From contig NZ_DLHM01000003.1 in NCBI RefSeq assembly GCF_002483205.1, forward strand, positions 62,001 through 126,000: a DNA stretch of 64,000 nucleotides. Reading direction: 5' to 3'. Every line of letters starts with the position of its first letter. The stretch's first letter is position 1. The notes beneath the pieces were generated by a model, which was given only the letters and a program-made list of their open reading frames with translations, searched no databases and was not told the DNA's origin. Position numbers and translations under genes: made by a program. The stretch is from Flavihumibacter sp. UBA7668. Lineage in GTDB: Bacteria; Bacteroidota; Bacteroidia; Chitinophagales; Chitinophagaceae. Below, piece by piece: positions 1 through 8,984 of this stretch.

Positions 1-582
1 TCCTGCTGCCAGTTGTTTTTTGAACCGGCTAAAGGTTTCCGGTTTAATGTCCAATAAGGAAGCGAGGTACTTTTGTGGAACCCTCAATAATAAACCAGGG
101 TTTTCCTGAACAAACCGGATAAATCGTTCACGTGGACTACTGATCATCCGAAAGGTATCGTTTCTTTCTTTCACCAGCATCCATTCCAGAATGATGAGTC
201 GCCCCATTTTTTCAAAATTGATGCTCGACTCATATAATGTATCCATTCCCGATTTGGTGATAAAAGCGAGCGTAGATTCCTCCATTGTCTCAATTACATA
301 TTCGGAAGGAACTCCGGATAAAAAGGACACTGCCGAACTGATGATATCACCTTCTTTTGATAACTGCACGGTTATTTCATCCTGTCCCTGGTAAAAATAT
401 TTTCTTACCAATCCTTTTTCAATGAAATAGGTATGTTGTTCCAATTCGCCAATTCCGGTCAGCACCTGCTTTGGGGCACAGGTCATAATCTGAATTTGCT
501 GCCCAAGCAGTTTTCGTTCTGTTTCTGTTAGAACCACAAAACGGCTGATATAATTGAAAACATTCGCACCCGTCATCATCAT
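1..582 (-). CDS. Crp/Fnr family transcriptional regulator (C-terminus cut by window edge)
   Basis: The open frame reads from an ATG at 582 to the window edge, giving 194 residues with no stop. Residues about 10-120 look like a cyclic-nucleotide-binding-type beta-roll (LTGIGELEQHTYFIEKGLVR, then a GDIISSAVSFLSG stretch). The last 35 residues hold the helix-turn-helix typical of Bacteroidota Crp-like regulators (VPQKYLASLLDIKPETFSR). Three ATG codons lie in a row, so the exact start is uncertain by two residues. The gene is divergent from icd, with 103 bp between them. The family senses redox, oxygen or nucleotides, but the ligand cannot be told here. The final residues lie outside the window. 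Confidence 0.88.
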   Translation of the reverse strand, partial: MMMTGANVFNYISRFVVLTETERKLLGQQIQIMTCAPKQVLTGIGELEQHTYFIEKGLVRKYFYQGQDEITVQLSKEGDIISSAVSFLSGVPSEYVIETMEESTLAFITKSGMDTLYESSINFEKMGRLIILEWMLVKERNDTFRMISSPRERFIRFVQENPGLLLRVPQKYLASLLDIKPETFSRFKKQLAAG

Positions 583-626
583 AATAATGTAAAATTACTG
601 TAATCCGGCATTTGATATTTTTATCA

Positions 627-657
627 TTTGTATTTTTAGCCAATTGCATTAGGTTTG
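627..657 (+). promoter_or_regulatory. Bacteroidota-type promoter of icd (-33 TTTG, 19 bp, -7 TAGGTTTG)
   Basis: TTTG at 627-630 and TAGGTTTG at 650-657 are separated by exactly 19 bp, matching the known Bacteroidota housekeeping consensus (TTTG / TAnnTTTG). The icd ATG follows 28 bp downstream. This is the only one of the boxes listed here for which I also found a correctly spaced -33 element. Confidence 0.6.
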
Positions 658-685
658 CAAACTTGCAATACAAAATCAGGCAACT

Positions 686-1921
686 ATGAGTAAAAAGATT
701 AAAGTAGCCAATCCGGTGGTAGAACTGGACGGCGACGAAATGACCAGGATTATCTGGCAGTTCATTAAAGACAAGCTAATCCTACCCTACCTGGAGCTGG
801 ATATTAAATATTATGATCTTGGTGTGGAACACCGGGATGCCACCAACGATCAGGTAACCGTGGATGCTGCAAATGCCATCAGAGAATACGGTGTTGGTAT
901 CAAATGTGCCACCATTACTCCGGATGAAGCGCGGGTTACAGAGTTTAACCTGAAACAAATGTGGAAAAGTCCAAATGGCACCATCCGGAATATTTTGGAC
1001 GGAACAGTGTTTCGGGAGCCAATTGTGATTAATAATATTCCCCGACTGGTAACCAACTGGACAGCTCCGATTATTGTTGGACGTCATGCCTTCGGAGACC
1101 AGTATCGCGCAACAGATACCGTTATTAAAGGCAAAGGTAAACTTACAATGACCTTTACTCCCGAAGACGGTGGTGAACCACAGGTTTTTGAAGTGTACAA
1201 CTTCAAAGGAGACGGTGTTGCCATGTCGATGTACAATACGGATGAAAGTATCAAAGGTTTTGCCCGCAGTTGCTTTAATATGGCACTGAGTAAAAAATGG
1301 CCCTTATACCTTTCCACCAAGAACACCATTCTTAAAAAATACGATGGCCGTTTCAAGGATATTTTTGAAGAAATTTACCAGAATGAATTCAAAACAGCCT
1401 TTGATTCAGCAGGAATTGTGTATGAACATCGATTGATTGATGACATGGTTGCCAGCGCATTAAAATGGAACGGCAATTTTGTTTGGGCTTGTAAGAACTA
1501 TGATGGGGATGTTCAAAGTGATACAGTGGCTCAGGGCTTCGGTTCACTTGGATTAATGACTTCTGTATTGGTTACTCCTGATGGGAAAACCCTGGAATCA
1601 GAAGCAGCCCATGGTACCGTAACCCGTCATTATCGCGATCATCAGGCAGGCAAACCAACTTCCACCAATCCCATTGCATCTATCTTTGCCTGGACAAGAG
1701 GGCTGGCATTCAGAGGAAAGCTGGATAATAACCAGGAACTGATTGATTTCGCCAATGCACTGGAAGCTGTTTGTATAGAAACTGTGCAAAGCGGCAAAAT
1801 GACCAAAGACCTGGCCGTTTGTGTTCATGGAAACAAAGTGAAACATGGAGAACATTTCCTGTATACACAAGAATTCCTGGATGCAATTGATGAAAATTTG
1901 AAAAAGAAACTGGGCGTTTAA
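686..1921 (+). CDS. icd: NADP-dependent isocitrate dehydrogenase, homodimeric eukaryote-like type
   Basis: This enzyme oxidatively decarboxylates isocitrate to 2-oxoglutarate in the TCA cycle, producing NADPH. The 411-residue length and sequence match the subfamily that includes mitochondrial and cytosolic eukaryotic IDH, not the E. coli Icd type. Visible substrate-binding residues include Ser95 and Asn97 in KSPNGTIRN, Arg101, Arg110 and Arg133. Later come the GSLGLMTS and AAHGTVTRHY stretches that contact metal and NADP. The start ATG at 686 follows a well-spaced promoter. The gene is a single transcription unit ending in a strong hairpin at 1939-1984. Confidence 0.96.
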   Translation: MSKKIKVANPVVELDGDEMTRIIWQFIKDKLILPYLELDIKYYDLGVEHRDATNDQVTVDAANAIREYGVGIKCATITPDEARVTEFNLKQMWKSPNGTIRNILDGTVFREPIVINNIPRLVTNWTAPIIVGRHAFGDQYRATDTVIKGKGKLTMTFTPEDGGEPQVFEVYNFKGDGVAMSMYNTDESIKGFARSCFNMALSKKWPLYLSTKNTILKKYDGRFKDIFEEIYQNEFKTAFDSAGIVYEHRLIDDMVASALKWNGNFVWACKNYDGDVQSDTVAQGFGSLGLMTSVLVTPDGKTLESEAAHGTVTRHYRDHQAGKPTSTNPIASIFAWTRGLAFRGKLDNNQELIDFANALEAVCIETVQSGKMTKDLAVCVHGNKVKHGEHFLYTQEFLDAIDENLKKKLGV

Positions 1922-1938
1922 AAAATCCCGGTTAGCCT

Positions 1939-1984
1939 ATAAATAGAAAAAGCGCCTGATTGTTCAGACGCTTTTTCTATTTAT
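1939..1984. terminator. Bidirectional rho-independent terminator between icd and the 86-residue secreted protein
   Basis: A perfect 16-bp inverted repeat (ATAAATAGAAAAAGCG and its complement) encloses a loop that can pair further (CTGA/TCAG). A/T-rich outer arms provide U-tracts in both directions. It lies between convergent genes and probably ends both. Confidence 0.85.
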
Positions 1985-1996
1985 ATACCGGAGGTT

Positions 1997-2257
1997 TTAT
2001 TCTTTATTTTCTACAGCCCTTTCCCGCTGCAGCCGAACTGCTTCCATACGCTGATGCTTTTCCCTTATTTCTCTTGACTCAGCTCTGTGTTTATTTAAAA
2101 AAGCTTCCGCTTCTGCCTTATGATTCGTACGTCTCTTATACGGCAGGTTGGCCTGTTTTGCTTTTAATTGAGCCGGAGTAAGTTTTTGTTGTGCACTTGC
2201 TTCCTGTAAAAATCCCGTGCTTAAGAATGCAATTGCTAATATGATCAGGTTTTTCAT
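1997..2257 (-). CDS. Small secreted protein of unknown function
   Basis: The 86-residue protein starts with a clear signal peptide (MKNLIILAIAFLSTGFLQEASAQ, cleavage likely after ASA). The mature part of about 63 residues is highly charged and probably helical, rich in Lys, Arg, Glu and Gln (KAEAEAFLNKHRAESREIREK). No family was recognised. Its start lies 6 bp after the stop of the 1381-residue repeat protein, so it is the last gene of the exoprotein operon. A small charged helical protein behind a surface adhesin could be a periplasmic helper, but this is only inference from position. Confidence 0.72.
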   Translation of the reverse strand: MKNLIILAIAFLSTGFLQEASAQQKLTPAQLKAKQANLPYKRRTNHKAEAEAFLNKHRAESREIREKHQRMEAVRLQRERAVENKE

Positions 2258-2263
2258 AGTTGG

Positions 2264-5200
2264 TTATTTTACGCTGACTAATACATTTATTTTTCCAATA
2301 CCATTGCCGGAGAAGTCCGCCAATGCTTTTCCCAATACCTGCCCCACTTTAACTTTATCAGGATCGGCTTTCATTGCAACACCCGGAATACTGGAAGTTA
2401 CAAGGAGATCGCCTCTTTTGATGGCTCCACCTTCCAAACAAACTTTGGTTGGCAATACACCTATTACCCCCATTGGTACGCCTGCTTTCAGGTCGCCCAT
2501 TGTGGCATTTTCTTCGGTTAGAAGAAGTCCGGGCTTGGTAGCGTAAACACCTGCCACCAGGGTGGAATAAGGACCGCTGGATTTTACCATTTTACGATCA
2601 TCAGTGGTGGATATTTCCAGCACATCGCCCGGTTCATAGGTGCCCCGATTGCCCACAACATGGAATAATTCTGCAACATCCGCACCCGAATTGGTTGTAC
2701 CGCCATTGAAGTATCCGTGGCCATCCTGATCAATTCGTGCAACAGGTGCTCCGTCTGTTTCAAATATGGCGTGGTTGGAACCTGGTCCGGCTGCACCAAT
2801 AATCGATTTTATACCGGTACCTCCAGAAGCTCCTTCCACATTCACTTCCGCAAGTAAACCAATACCAAGGGGCGCATAACCGTGAACACCTGCATACGTA
2901 TCCGAATTATATCCAATAATAGCAGCTGCATAATTTGAAGTGGTTATCCCTAATATTCCATTGCCATCGAAACCATTTTGCCCAACTATCGCAGCATTAT
3001 TTGCATTATAATTCACAGCATTAATAGCTGAACCTTCAAAAGAGCCCGCACCGATTGCATGTCCGAACTGTCCCCATACAAAAACTGCATCATTGCTATT
3101 TGTTTGATTATCAAAATAACCAGCTATATTGTTATTACTTGTTGCATATAAACCAAAGGCATCATTACTCGTCGCATAAACACCAGTTCCACTTGTGGAT
3201 TGTCCAAAAACACCATTTCCACCTTCTGAAATACCATAAACGCCATACCCACTGGCTCTGTTTCTACCGAAAACTCCATACCCATAGGTTGCTGGTGCAG
3301 TGTTAGCAATTTCACCATAAACCCCCGTGGCACTTGCGCTTGGCGTTGCACTGCTTATTTTACCGGAAACACCCGTTGCAGCCGGACCGTTGGATGAGCT
3401 GGAACCTGCCAGAGCAGTTCCATTTCCGGAATTGGTTAAAGCAAACATATCACCTGCAACACTTGCAGAACCAGCATAGGGGAAGGTTAATCCACCGCCA
3501 CCGGCATTATCTGTACCAGGTTCCCATTGTGTACCATTATATTTTAGAACCTGGCCGGCAGCAGGTGCAGTTGCTGAAACGGTTACCCCGTTCAAACGCC
3601 CAACTGTAGGATTCGGATAGGTTCCACTTAAATCACCACCAGCCGTACCACTGACAGGCAGGGAGGTTGGAATTACGCCCGGTGCAATTTTAGCAGCCGT
3701 AATTGCTCCATCCTGCACATTTGCAGTTGCAACGGCATTGGTTGAAAGTTTGGCATTGGTTACTGCACTTGCAGCAATTTTGTTGGCACTAACTGCATTG
3801 TCTGCCAATTTATTTGAGTTGATAGAAGCATCAGAAATTTTTGCTGTGGTAACCGAACCATCTGCCAGTTTGGTGTTTCCTATAGCGCCGTCTGCAATTT
3901 TTGTTGCAACAACAGCATTGTTTGCAATGGTTGGATTGGGATAGGTACCGGTTAGATCACCACCCGCAGTACCGCTAACCGGAAGAGAAGTAGGAATTAC
4001 TCCCGGTGCCAGTTTGGCCGCTGTAATAGCACCATCCTGTACATTGGTGGTTGCCACTGCATTGGTGGAAAGTTTGGCATTCGTTACAGCATTCGCTGCA
4101 ATCTTATTCGAGCTAACTGCATTGTCGGCGATTTTAGTTGCAACTATAGCATTGTTTGCGATGGTTGGGTTAGGATAAGATCCTGTAAGATCACCACCCG
4201 CAGTACCGCTAACCGGAAGAGAAGTAGGAATTACTCCAGGTGCCAGTTTGGCCGCAGTAATAGCACCATCCTGTACATTGGTGGTGGCTACTGCATTCGC
4301 GGAAAGTTTGGCATTCCCTATCGCTCCATCTGCTATTTTGGTTGAGACAATTGCATTGTTGGCAATGGTTGGGTTAGGATAGGATCCTGTAAGATCTCCG
4401 CCCGCAGTACCGCTCACTGGCAGTGAGGTCGGAATTACTCCTGGAGCCAGTTTGGCCGCTGTAATTGCTCCGTCCTGCACATTGGTGGTTGCCACTGCAT
4501 TGGTGGAAAGTTTGGCATTGGTTACCGCATTCGCTGCAATCTTATTCGAGCTAACTGCATTGTCGGCGATTTTAGTTGCAACTATAGCATTGTTTGCGAT
4601 GGTGGGGTTTGGATAAGATCCTGTAAGATCACCACCCGCTGTACCGCTTACCGGAAGAGAAGTAGGAATTACTCCCGGTGCCAATTTGGATGCGGTAATA
4701 GCACCATCCTGTACATTGGTGGTGGCCACTGCATTCGCGGAAAGTTTGGCATTCCCTATCGCTCCATCTGCTATTTTATTTGCAACTATGGCATTATTGG
4801 CAATGGTTGGGTTAGGATAGGATCCTGTAAGATCTCCGCCCGCAGTACCACTCACTGGCAGTGAGGTCGGAATTACTCCTGGAGCCAGTTTGGCCGCTGT
4901 AATTGCTCCGTCCTGCACATTGGTGGTTGCCACAGCATTGGTGGAAAGTTTGGCATTCGTTACTGCACTTGCAGCAATCTTATTTGAATTAATAGCTGCA
5001 TCTGAAACTTTTGCTGTGGTAACTGATCCATCTGCTAATTTGGTATTACCAATAGCACCGTCCGCTATTTTGGTTGCAACTACAGCATTGTTTGCGATGG
5101 TGGGGTTTGGATAGGATCCTGTAAGATCCCCTCCAGCAGTACCACTTACCGGCAATGATGTGGGAATTACTCCCGGTGCCAGTTTGGCCGCTGTAATAGC

Positions 5201-6409
5201 ACCATCCTGTACATTGGTGGTTGCCACCGCATTGGTGGAAAGTTTGGCATTCGTTACAGCATTCGCTGCAATCTTATTCGAGCTAACTGCATTGTCTGCA
5301 ATTTTAGTTGCAACTACGGCATTGTTTGCAATCGTAGGGTTGGGATAGGATCCAGTTAGATCACCACCTGCTGTACCACTTACCGGCAAAGAACTTGGAA
5401 TAACGCCTGGTGCAAGTTTGGCCGCTGTGATAGCACCATCCTGTACATTGGTGGTTGCTACTGCATTATTGGACAGCTTCGCATTGGTAACAGCATTTGC
5501 TGCAAGCTTATTTGCATTTACCGCATTGTCCGCCAGTTTATTTGAATTCACAGCCCCATCAGAAAGTTTTGCTGTTGTTACTGAACCATTCTCCAGTTTG
5601 GTACTGCCTACCGAATTGTTGGCAATTGTTGGATTAGGATAAGTACCAGTTAAATCACCTCCTGCCGTTCCACTCATTGGTAAGGAGGTTGGAATTACTC
5701 CTGGTGCCAATTTCGCTGCTGTGATGGCTCCGTCTTGTACATTAGCTGTACCAACAGCATTATTTGAAAGTTTTGCATTTGTTACAGCATTATTGGAAAT
5801 GGTTGGATTCGGATAGGTTCCGGTTAAATCTCCCCCTGCTGTACCATTGACCGGCAAGGATGTTGGAATTACACCAGGAGCTAATTTGTCGGCAGTAATT
5901 GTACCATTCGCAATTTTTTCAGCAGTTATAATACCATCCTTAATAATCGGATTAGGAAAATTTCCATTTAAATCTCCTCCAGCTGCTCCAACCGGATTGG
6001 CAGATTCGGCCCGAAACGCAAAAGGCACGCTCGTAAGCGGACTGCTTCCCAGTGAACTATACTGTGTTCCTCCTTTGGGATCCATTTCAACCTGAAGAAA
6101 TTTATTGGAGGAAGCCGCCCAGTTAACCCCGTTCAGGGATCCGGAAACAGAATTCGCCCCTTCCCCCCCGATTGCAGTAGAAAAAAGTCCAAATTGATTC
6201 GTTGTAACAGACCTGGTTTCCTGGTACAATATGGTACCGTTGGCACTCACATCCCGGATGGTTAAACGAAGGGAAATGGTTTGATTGGACAATGCTGTCC
6301 CGTAATTGTTTCTTGCGATACCCTGGTAATTGATCTGTTTTGGCACCTGCGCCATCAGGGAACTGCACAAAAACAGGCCTACCACTAATGGCATAACTTG
6401 TTTTATCAT
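2264..6409 (-). CDS. Large secreted repeat protein, fibre-like (about ten AGGDLTG..YPNPTI cassettes)
   Basis: The protein has 1381 residues. It begins with a signal peptide (ending SLMAQ) and an N-terminal region of about 130 residues (VPKQINYQGIARN) common in Bacteroidota surface proteins. Residues about 140-940 are built from ten cassettes of 50-108 residues plus a terminal partial one. Each opens with AGGDLTG, then YPNPTIANNAV, followed by ten-residue units of the form NAVxxxKLAx, and closes with APGVIPTSLPVSG. Such short Gly/Asn/Ala units are typical of trimeric beta-helical fibres. Residues 960-1250 are Gly-rich, and the last 130 form a conserved-looking non-repetitive C-terminal domain. 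I see no T9SS sorting domain. A role as adhesin or surface fibre is inference. Confidence 0.85.
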   Translation of the reverse strand: MIKQVMPLVVGLFLCSSLMAQVPKQINYQGIARNNYGTALSNQTISLRLTIRDVSANGTILYQETRSVTTNQFGLFSTAIGGEGANSVSGSLNGVNWAASSNKFLQVEMDPKGGTQYSSLGSSPLTSVPFAFRAESANPVGAAGGDLNGNFPNPIIKDGIITAEKIANGTITADKLAPGVIPTSLPVNGTAGGDLTGTYPNPTISNNAVTNAKLSNNAVGTANVQDGAITAAKLAPGVIPTSLPMSGTAGGDLTGTYPNPTIANNSVGSTKLENGSVTTAKLSDGAVNSNKLADNAVNANKLAANAVTNAKLSNNAVATTNVQDGAITAAKLAPGVIPSSLPVSGTAGGDLTGSYPNPTIANNAVVATKIADNAVSSNKIAANAVTNAKLSTNAVATTNVQDGAITAAKLAPGVIPTSLPVSGTAGGDLTGSYPNPTIANNAVVATKIADGAIGNTKLADGSVTTAKVSDAAINSNKIAASAVTNAKLSTNAVATTNVQDGAITAAKLAPGVIPTSLPVSGTAGGDLTGSYPNPTIANNAIVANKIADGAIGNAKLSANAVATTNVQDGAITASKLAPGVIPTSLPVSGTAGGDLTGSYPNPTIANNAIVATKIADNAVSSNKIAANAVTNAKLSTNAVATTNVQDGAITAAKLAPGVIPTSLPVSGTAGGDLTGSYPNPTIANNAIVSTKIADGAIGNAKLSANAVATTNVQDGAITAAKLAPGVIPTSLPVSGTAGGDLTGSYPNPTIANNAIVATKIADNAVSSNKIAANAVTNAKLSTNAVATTNVQDGAITAAKLAPGVIPTSLPVSGTAGGDLTGTYPNPTIANNAVVATKIADGAIGNTKLADGSVTTAKISDASINSNKLADNAVSANKIAASAVTNAKLSTNAVATANVQDGAITAAKIAPGVIPTSLPVSGTAGGDLSGTYPNPTVGRLNGVTVSATAPAAGQVLKYNGTQWEPGTDNAGGGGLTFPYAGSASVAGDMFALTNSGNGTALAGSSSSNGPAATGVSGKISSATPSASATGVYGEIANTAPATYGYGVFGRNRASGYGVYGISEGGNGVFGQSTSGTGVYATSNDAFGLYATSNNNIAGYFDNQTNSNDAVFVWGQFGHAIGAGSFEGSAINAVNYNANNAAIVGQNGFDGNGILGITTSNYAAAIIGYNSDTYAGVHGYAPLGIGLLAEVNVEGASGGTGIKSIIGAAGPGSNHAIFETDGAPVARIDQDGHGYFNGGTTNSGADVAELFHVVGNRGTYEPGDVLEISTTDDRKMVKSSGPYSTLVAGVYATKPGLLLTEENATMGDLKAGVPMGVIGVLPTKVCLEGGAIKRGDLLVTSSIPGVAMKADPDKVKVGQVLGKALADFSGNGIGKINVLVSVK
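3620..5990 (-). repeat. Coding tandem repeat array with 438-bp higher-order duplication
   Basis: The cassette start AGGDL recurs near 5975, 5838, 5664, 5370, 5136, 4842, 4638, 4404, 4200, 3966 and 3640. Cassette lengths are mostly 204, 234 or 294 bp, all multiples of 30 plus 24. The 204+234 bp pair starting near 4842 is repeated almost base for base as the pair starting near 4404, a 438-bp period, including shared synonymous choices. This points to recent duplication by unequal recombination. Confidence 0.85.
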
Positions 6410-6434
6410 GGAATTGGATTTTTCGGTTATTGGG

Positions 6435-6980
6435 TTAATTGAGCTTCACGATTTTATAAGATCCTTTTCTGACCTGAGAACCGGTTACCGGCTCCAGCTC
6501 AACATAAAGGAAATAATTTCCTCCGGCTAATTTTGTCATATTAATGGTTTGCGTATATCCATATCCGTAGTATTGGAATCCGGATTGAGTTAAACGCACC
6601 CCCTTTTCATCGTAGAGCATGCAGCGCATATAGCCTGCCTGTCTTCCGGAAATTTGTACCTGTAAAAGAGAACGAACGGGATTGGGTAAAATCTTTATTT
6701 CCCCGGCAGCGAAGGAAGGATCTGTTACAAGGATCAATTGTCTGCCAAAATCTGGTTGTAATAAACCCTGTGTTAATAAAAGCGATTTGTTTTCAGAATT
6801 TCGGGTATCAATTCTTACCAGCTCACCCACACTCCATTCAATAACCATTTTATCGTTACTAAATGAGCCACCGGTTGAATTAATTGCAGAACTGTGTGCA
6901 TCCTGGCATAATGACAGTTGCGAAAATAGCAGACATCCGCAAGCAGCCACCATTGGTTTTAATAACTTGGTGAAAAACAT
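6435..6980 (-). CDS. Secreted protein with T9SS type A sorting domain
   Basis: The protein has 181 residues: a signal peptide ending near SLCQ, a short middle region (GGSFSNDKMVIEWSVGEL, common in Bacteroidota cargo), and a C-terminal domain of about 85 residues. That domain starts at IKILPNPVRSLLQVQIS and ends in GNYFLYVEL..KGSYKIVKLN, the layout of the type IX secretion sorting domain. It should be exported by Sec and then translocated across the outer membrane by T9SS. It lies between the 660-residue cargo protein and the repeat protein on the same strand (gaps of 21 and 25 bp), so the three are probably co-transcribed. Its function is otherwise unknown. Confidence 0.82.
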   Translation of the reverse strand: MFFTKLLKPMVAACGCLLFSQLSLCQDAHSSAINSTGGSFSNDKMVIEWSVGELVRIDTRNSENKSLLLTQGLLQPDFGRQLILVTDPSFAAGEIKILPNPVRSLLQVQISGRQAGYMRCMLYDEKGVRLTQSGFQYYGYGYTQTINMTKLAGGNYFLYVELEPVTGSQVRKGSYKIVKLN

Positions 6981-7001
6981 AGTTTGGATTTCGTTGGGTC
7001 C

Positions 7002-8984
7002 TTATTTTTTCCGACTCAAAATCATTTTCTGAGTCAGCACCTGTTCATCAGCATGAATCTGGATTGGATATATACCATTGCTCCAATGATCAAAACCATC
7101 CAGCTCAATTGTATTCATTCCACTCACCAGTTGAACAGGTTTCATTTTCATTAACGCACCAACCGCATTAAAAATTTTAATTGTACCCAATTGATTTTTT
7201 GAAACTACGATGGATATTTTAGTAGATGTACGAACAGGGTTGGGTAGAAGCACAAAATCCTCTGTGTTTTTTTCCGATGTGGAAAGTCTGATTGTATTCG
7301 AATATCGGATAGACCCATTCTGCCGAATCAATTTGATCCGATAGTGAAACTGAATACCTGAAGCTTTACTAATATTATCATCTATTTTATATTCAGTATA
7401 CCCATTTAACAATTTGCTGCTGAATACTTTAACATCATTAAACTGTTTTCCATCGATAGATCTTTCAACCACAAAACGCTGAACTGTTTCATTGGGTGAT
7501 ATCCCCAATTCCAAATTGGCCACAGACCCAAATAGCTTACCTTTTAGATCAGCACGGGCAATGGGTAGAACTCCGCAATTGGGTGTTTCAACCACCAGTA
7601 CAGTATCTTCCGAATAAACATCACAACCATTTAATAATTGTTGACGAACTATATAAGTACCTGGTGTATCAACAGTTATACTTACCCCTGTTGATTCTCC
7701 AAGAATGTTTCCATCTGGTGTATACCAGGTATACACGGAAGAAGGTAAAGGATTGACAACGCTTATGGTACTTACTGATTCATCTCCACATATCATTGGT
7801 ATGTCAGCATACGCATCGGTAGCGTCAAAATTGAAAAAATCAAAGGGTCCAATAAAGTCTTTTAATTCAGCGGTAAATGATGCAGATGATCTGGTTTTCA
7901 CTAAAATACGTCTGAAGGGCATATCGCATTGACTACCCCCTCCCAATAAATTAATGGGATCCAGTCCCAGTGTTCCCATGTTCACGGCAAATTCAAGAAA
8001 CTGATTGGCATCATAGGTATCCTGAATGGAATCATCCCGCCGGATTACTTTAAACGGTCCACCCCAGGTAGCAATATTATTTTGCAATCCACTGTAGAAA
8101 TATCTGTTTGATTTAGGCCGAATCCCTGCATAGCCATAAGTTGCCCCCGAACCATCTCCGTCGAAACTGCCGTCCCAATCAAAATTTGGACTGTTTATAA
8201 GCAAGGCATCTTTGTGAACCCAAATCCGGGCAACCAAATCCTGTAATCCACTGCCACCAAATTCTGCGGAAAATATCACATCGCCCGGAATGGTCACAGC
8301 ACCACTGGATCCATCAAATTGCCAGCTGGTATGTCCGGCATCCGGACCAAATCCGGTAAATTTTTGGGTAGACCTGTCATAAAATATATTGGTCTGATAC
8401 AGTTCAAAATCAAAATAACGGCTTCCGGAAGTTGCATCAATGGCAATACCCCCGATAAAAAACAGGGAGTCGGCTACAGTATGTGTAAAGGAACTGCCAG
8501 CTCTCCTAACATGCACCATGATATCCAGGATATCATTCTTTTGTGGAATATTACCATCAATTGCACCTGTCCAGCCACCGGGACTACCACCATTTTTGTT
8601 CGACATAGCATAAACGGTGGAATCAGAACCATGATAATCGCGGATATAAACGGCATCAATCAACCGGCGGTTATCAAGTACACTAAAGGCAGGATACCGC
8701 ATTGTCCGGAAAAAAGGCAGGCGACGAAAGGCAATATCTGTAGCATACCGGTTAACCATATAAGAAGCACCGGTAGTATCAATCATGAAACGTTGGGTAC
8801 CCGTGGTCGTATTTGTAAACCAATCATGGGCAATCGAGGACGGAGCCGGTGCGGTTCCTAAAAAGGAAGACCTTAATTCTCCATCCACTCCAAAATTGGC
8901 TTTAAACCCGGGAGTGGTGATTTGTGATTGTATTTGAACCATCCAACCAAGATGGATTGCAAACAGAAGCAACAGCTTTTTCAT
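7002..8984 (-). CDS. Large secreted T9SS cargo protein (uncharacterised surface protein)
   Basis: The 660-residue protein has a signal peptide (MKKLLLLFAIHLGWMVQIQSQ). A long N-terminal region of about 380 residues has no recognised family. A PKD/Ig-like stretch near residues 395-470 (VNPLPSSVYTWYTPDGN..TPGTYIVRQQ) follows. A fibronectin-like region (FVVERSIDGKQFNDVKVF) comes next, then a type A T9SS sorting domain (FVLLPNPVRTSTKISIVVS ending TQKMILSRKK). This architecture is common in large Chitinophagaceae surface proteins that head adhesin clusters. It is the first gene of the minus-strand exoprotein operon. Ligand or enzymatic activity cannot be judged. Confidence 0.82.
   Translation of the reverse strand: MKKLLLLFAIHLGWMVQIQSQITTPGFKANFGVDGELRSSFLGTAPAPSSIAHDWFTNTTTGTQRFMIDTTGASYMVNRYATDIAFRRLPFFRTMRYPAFSVLDNRRLIDAVYIRDYHGSDSTVYAMSNKNGGSPGGWTGAIDGNIPQKNDILDIMVHVRRAGSSFTHTVADSLFFIGGIAIDATSGSRYFDFELYQTNIFYDRSTQKFTGFGPDAGHTSWQFDGSSGAVTIPGDVIFSAEFGGSGLQDLVARIWVHKDALLINSPNFDWDGSFDGDGSGATYGYAGIRPKSNRYFYSGLQNNIATWGGPFKVIRRDDSIQDTYDANQFLEFAVNMGTLGLDPINLLGGGSQCDMPFRRILVKTRSSASFTAELKDFIGPFDFFNFDATDAYADIPMICGDESVSTISVVNPLPSSVYTWYTPDGNILGESTGVSITVDTPGTYIVRQQLLNGCDVYSEDTVLVVETPNCGVLPIARADLKGKLFGSVANLELGISPNETVQRFVVERSIDGKQFNDVKVFSSKLLNGYTEYKIDDNISKASGIQFHYRIKLIRQNGSIRYSNTIRLSTSEKNTEDFVLLPNPVRTSTKISIVVSKNQLGTIKIFNAVGALMKMKPVQLVSGMNTIELDGFDHWSNGIYPIQIHADEQVLTQKMILSRKK

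Noticed and set aside
419..673. 84-codon minus-strand frame near icd
   Set aside because: It overlaps the true Crp/Fnr frame, which has clear family motifs, in another phase.
3600..5990. Regular repeats that could suggest a CRISPR array or mobile repeat
   Set aside because: The repeats are in frame within one long gene, have variable 204-294-bp periods, and encode a clear peptide cassette.
2264..6409. Tail-fibre-like protein as a sign of a prophage
   Set aside because: No capsid, terminase, integrase or lysis genes are nearby, and the protein has a signal peptide and sits in an exoprotein operon.
8319..8861. 180-codon open frame on the plus strand
   Set aside because: It is antisense to the 660-residue T9SS protein, has no promoter or recognisable product, and its composition mirrors the real gene.
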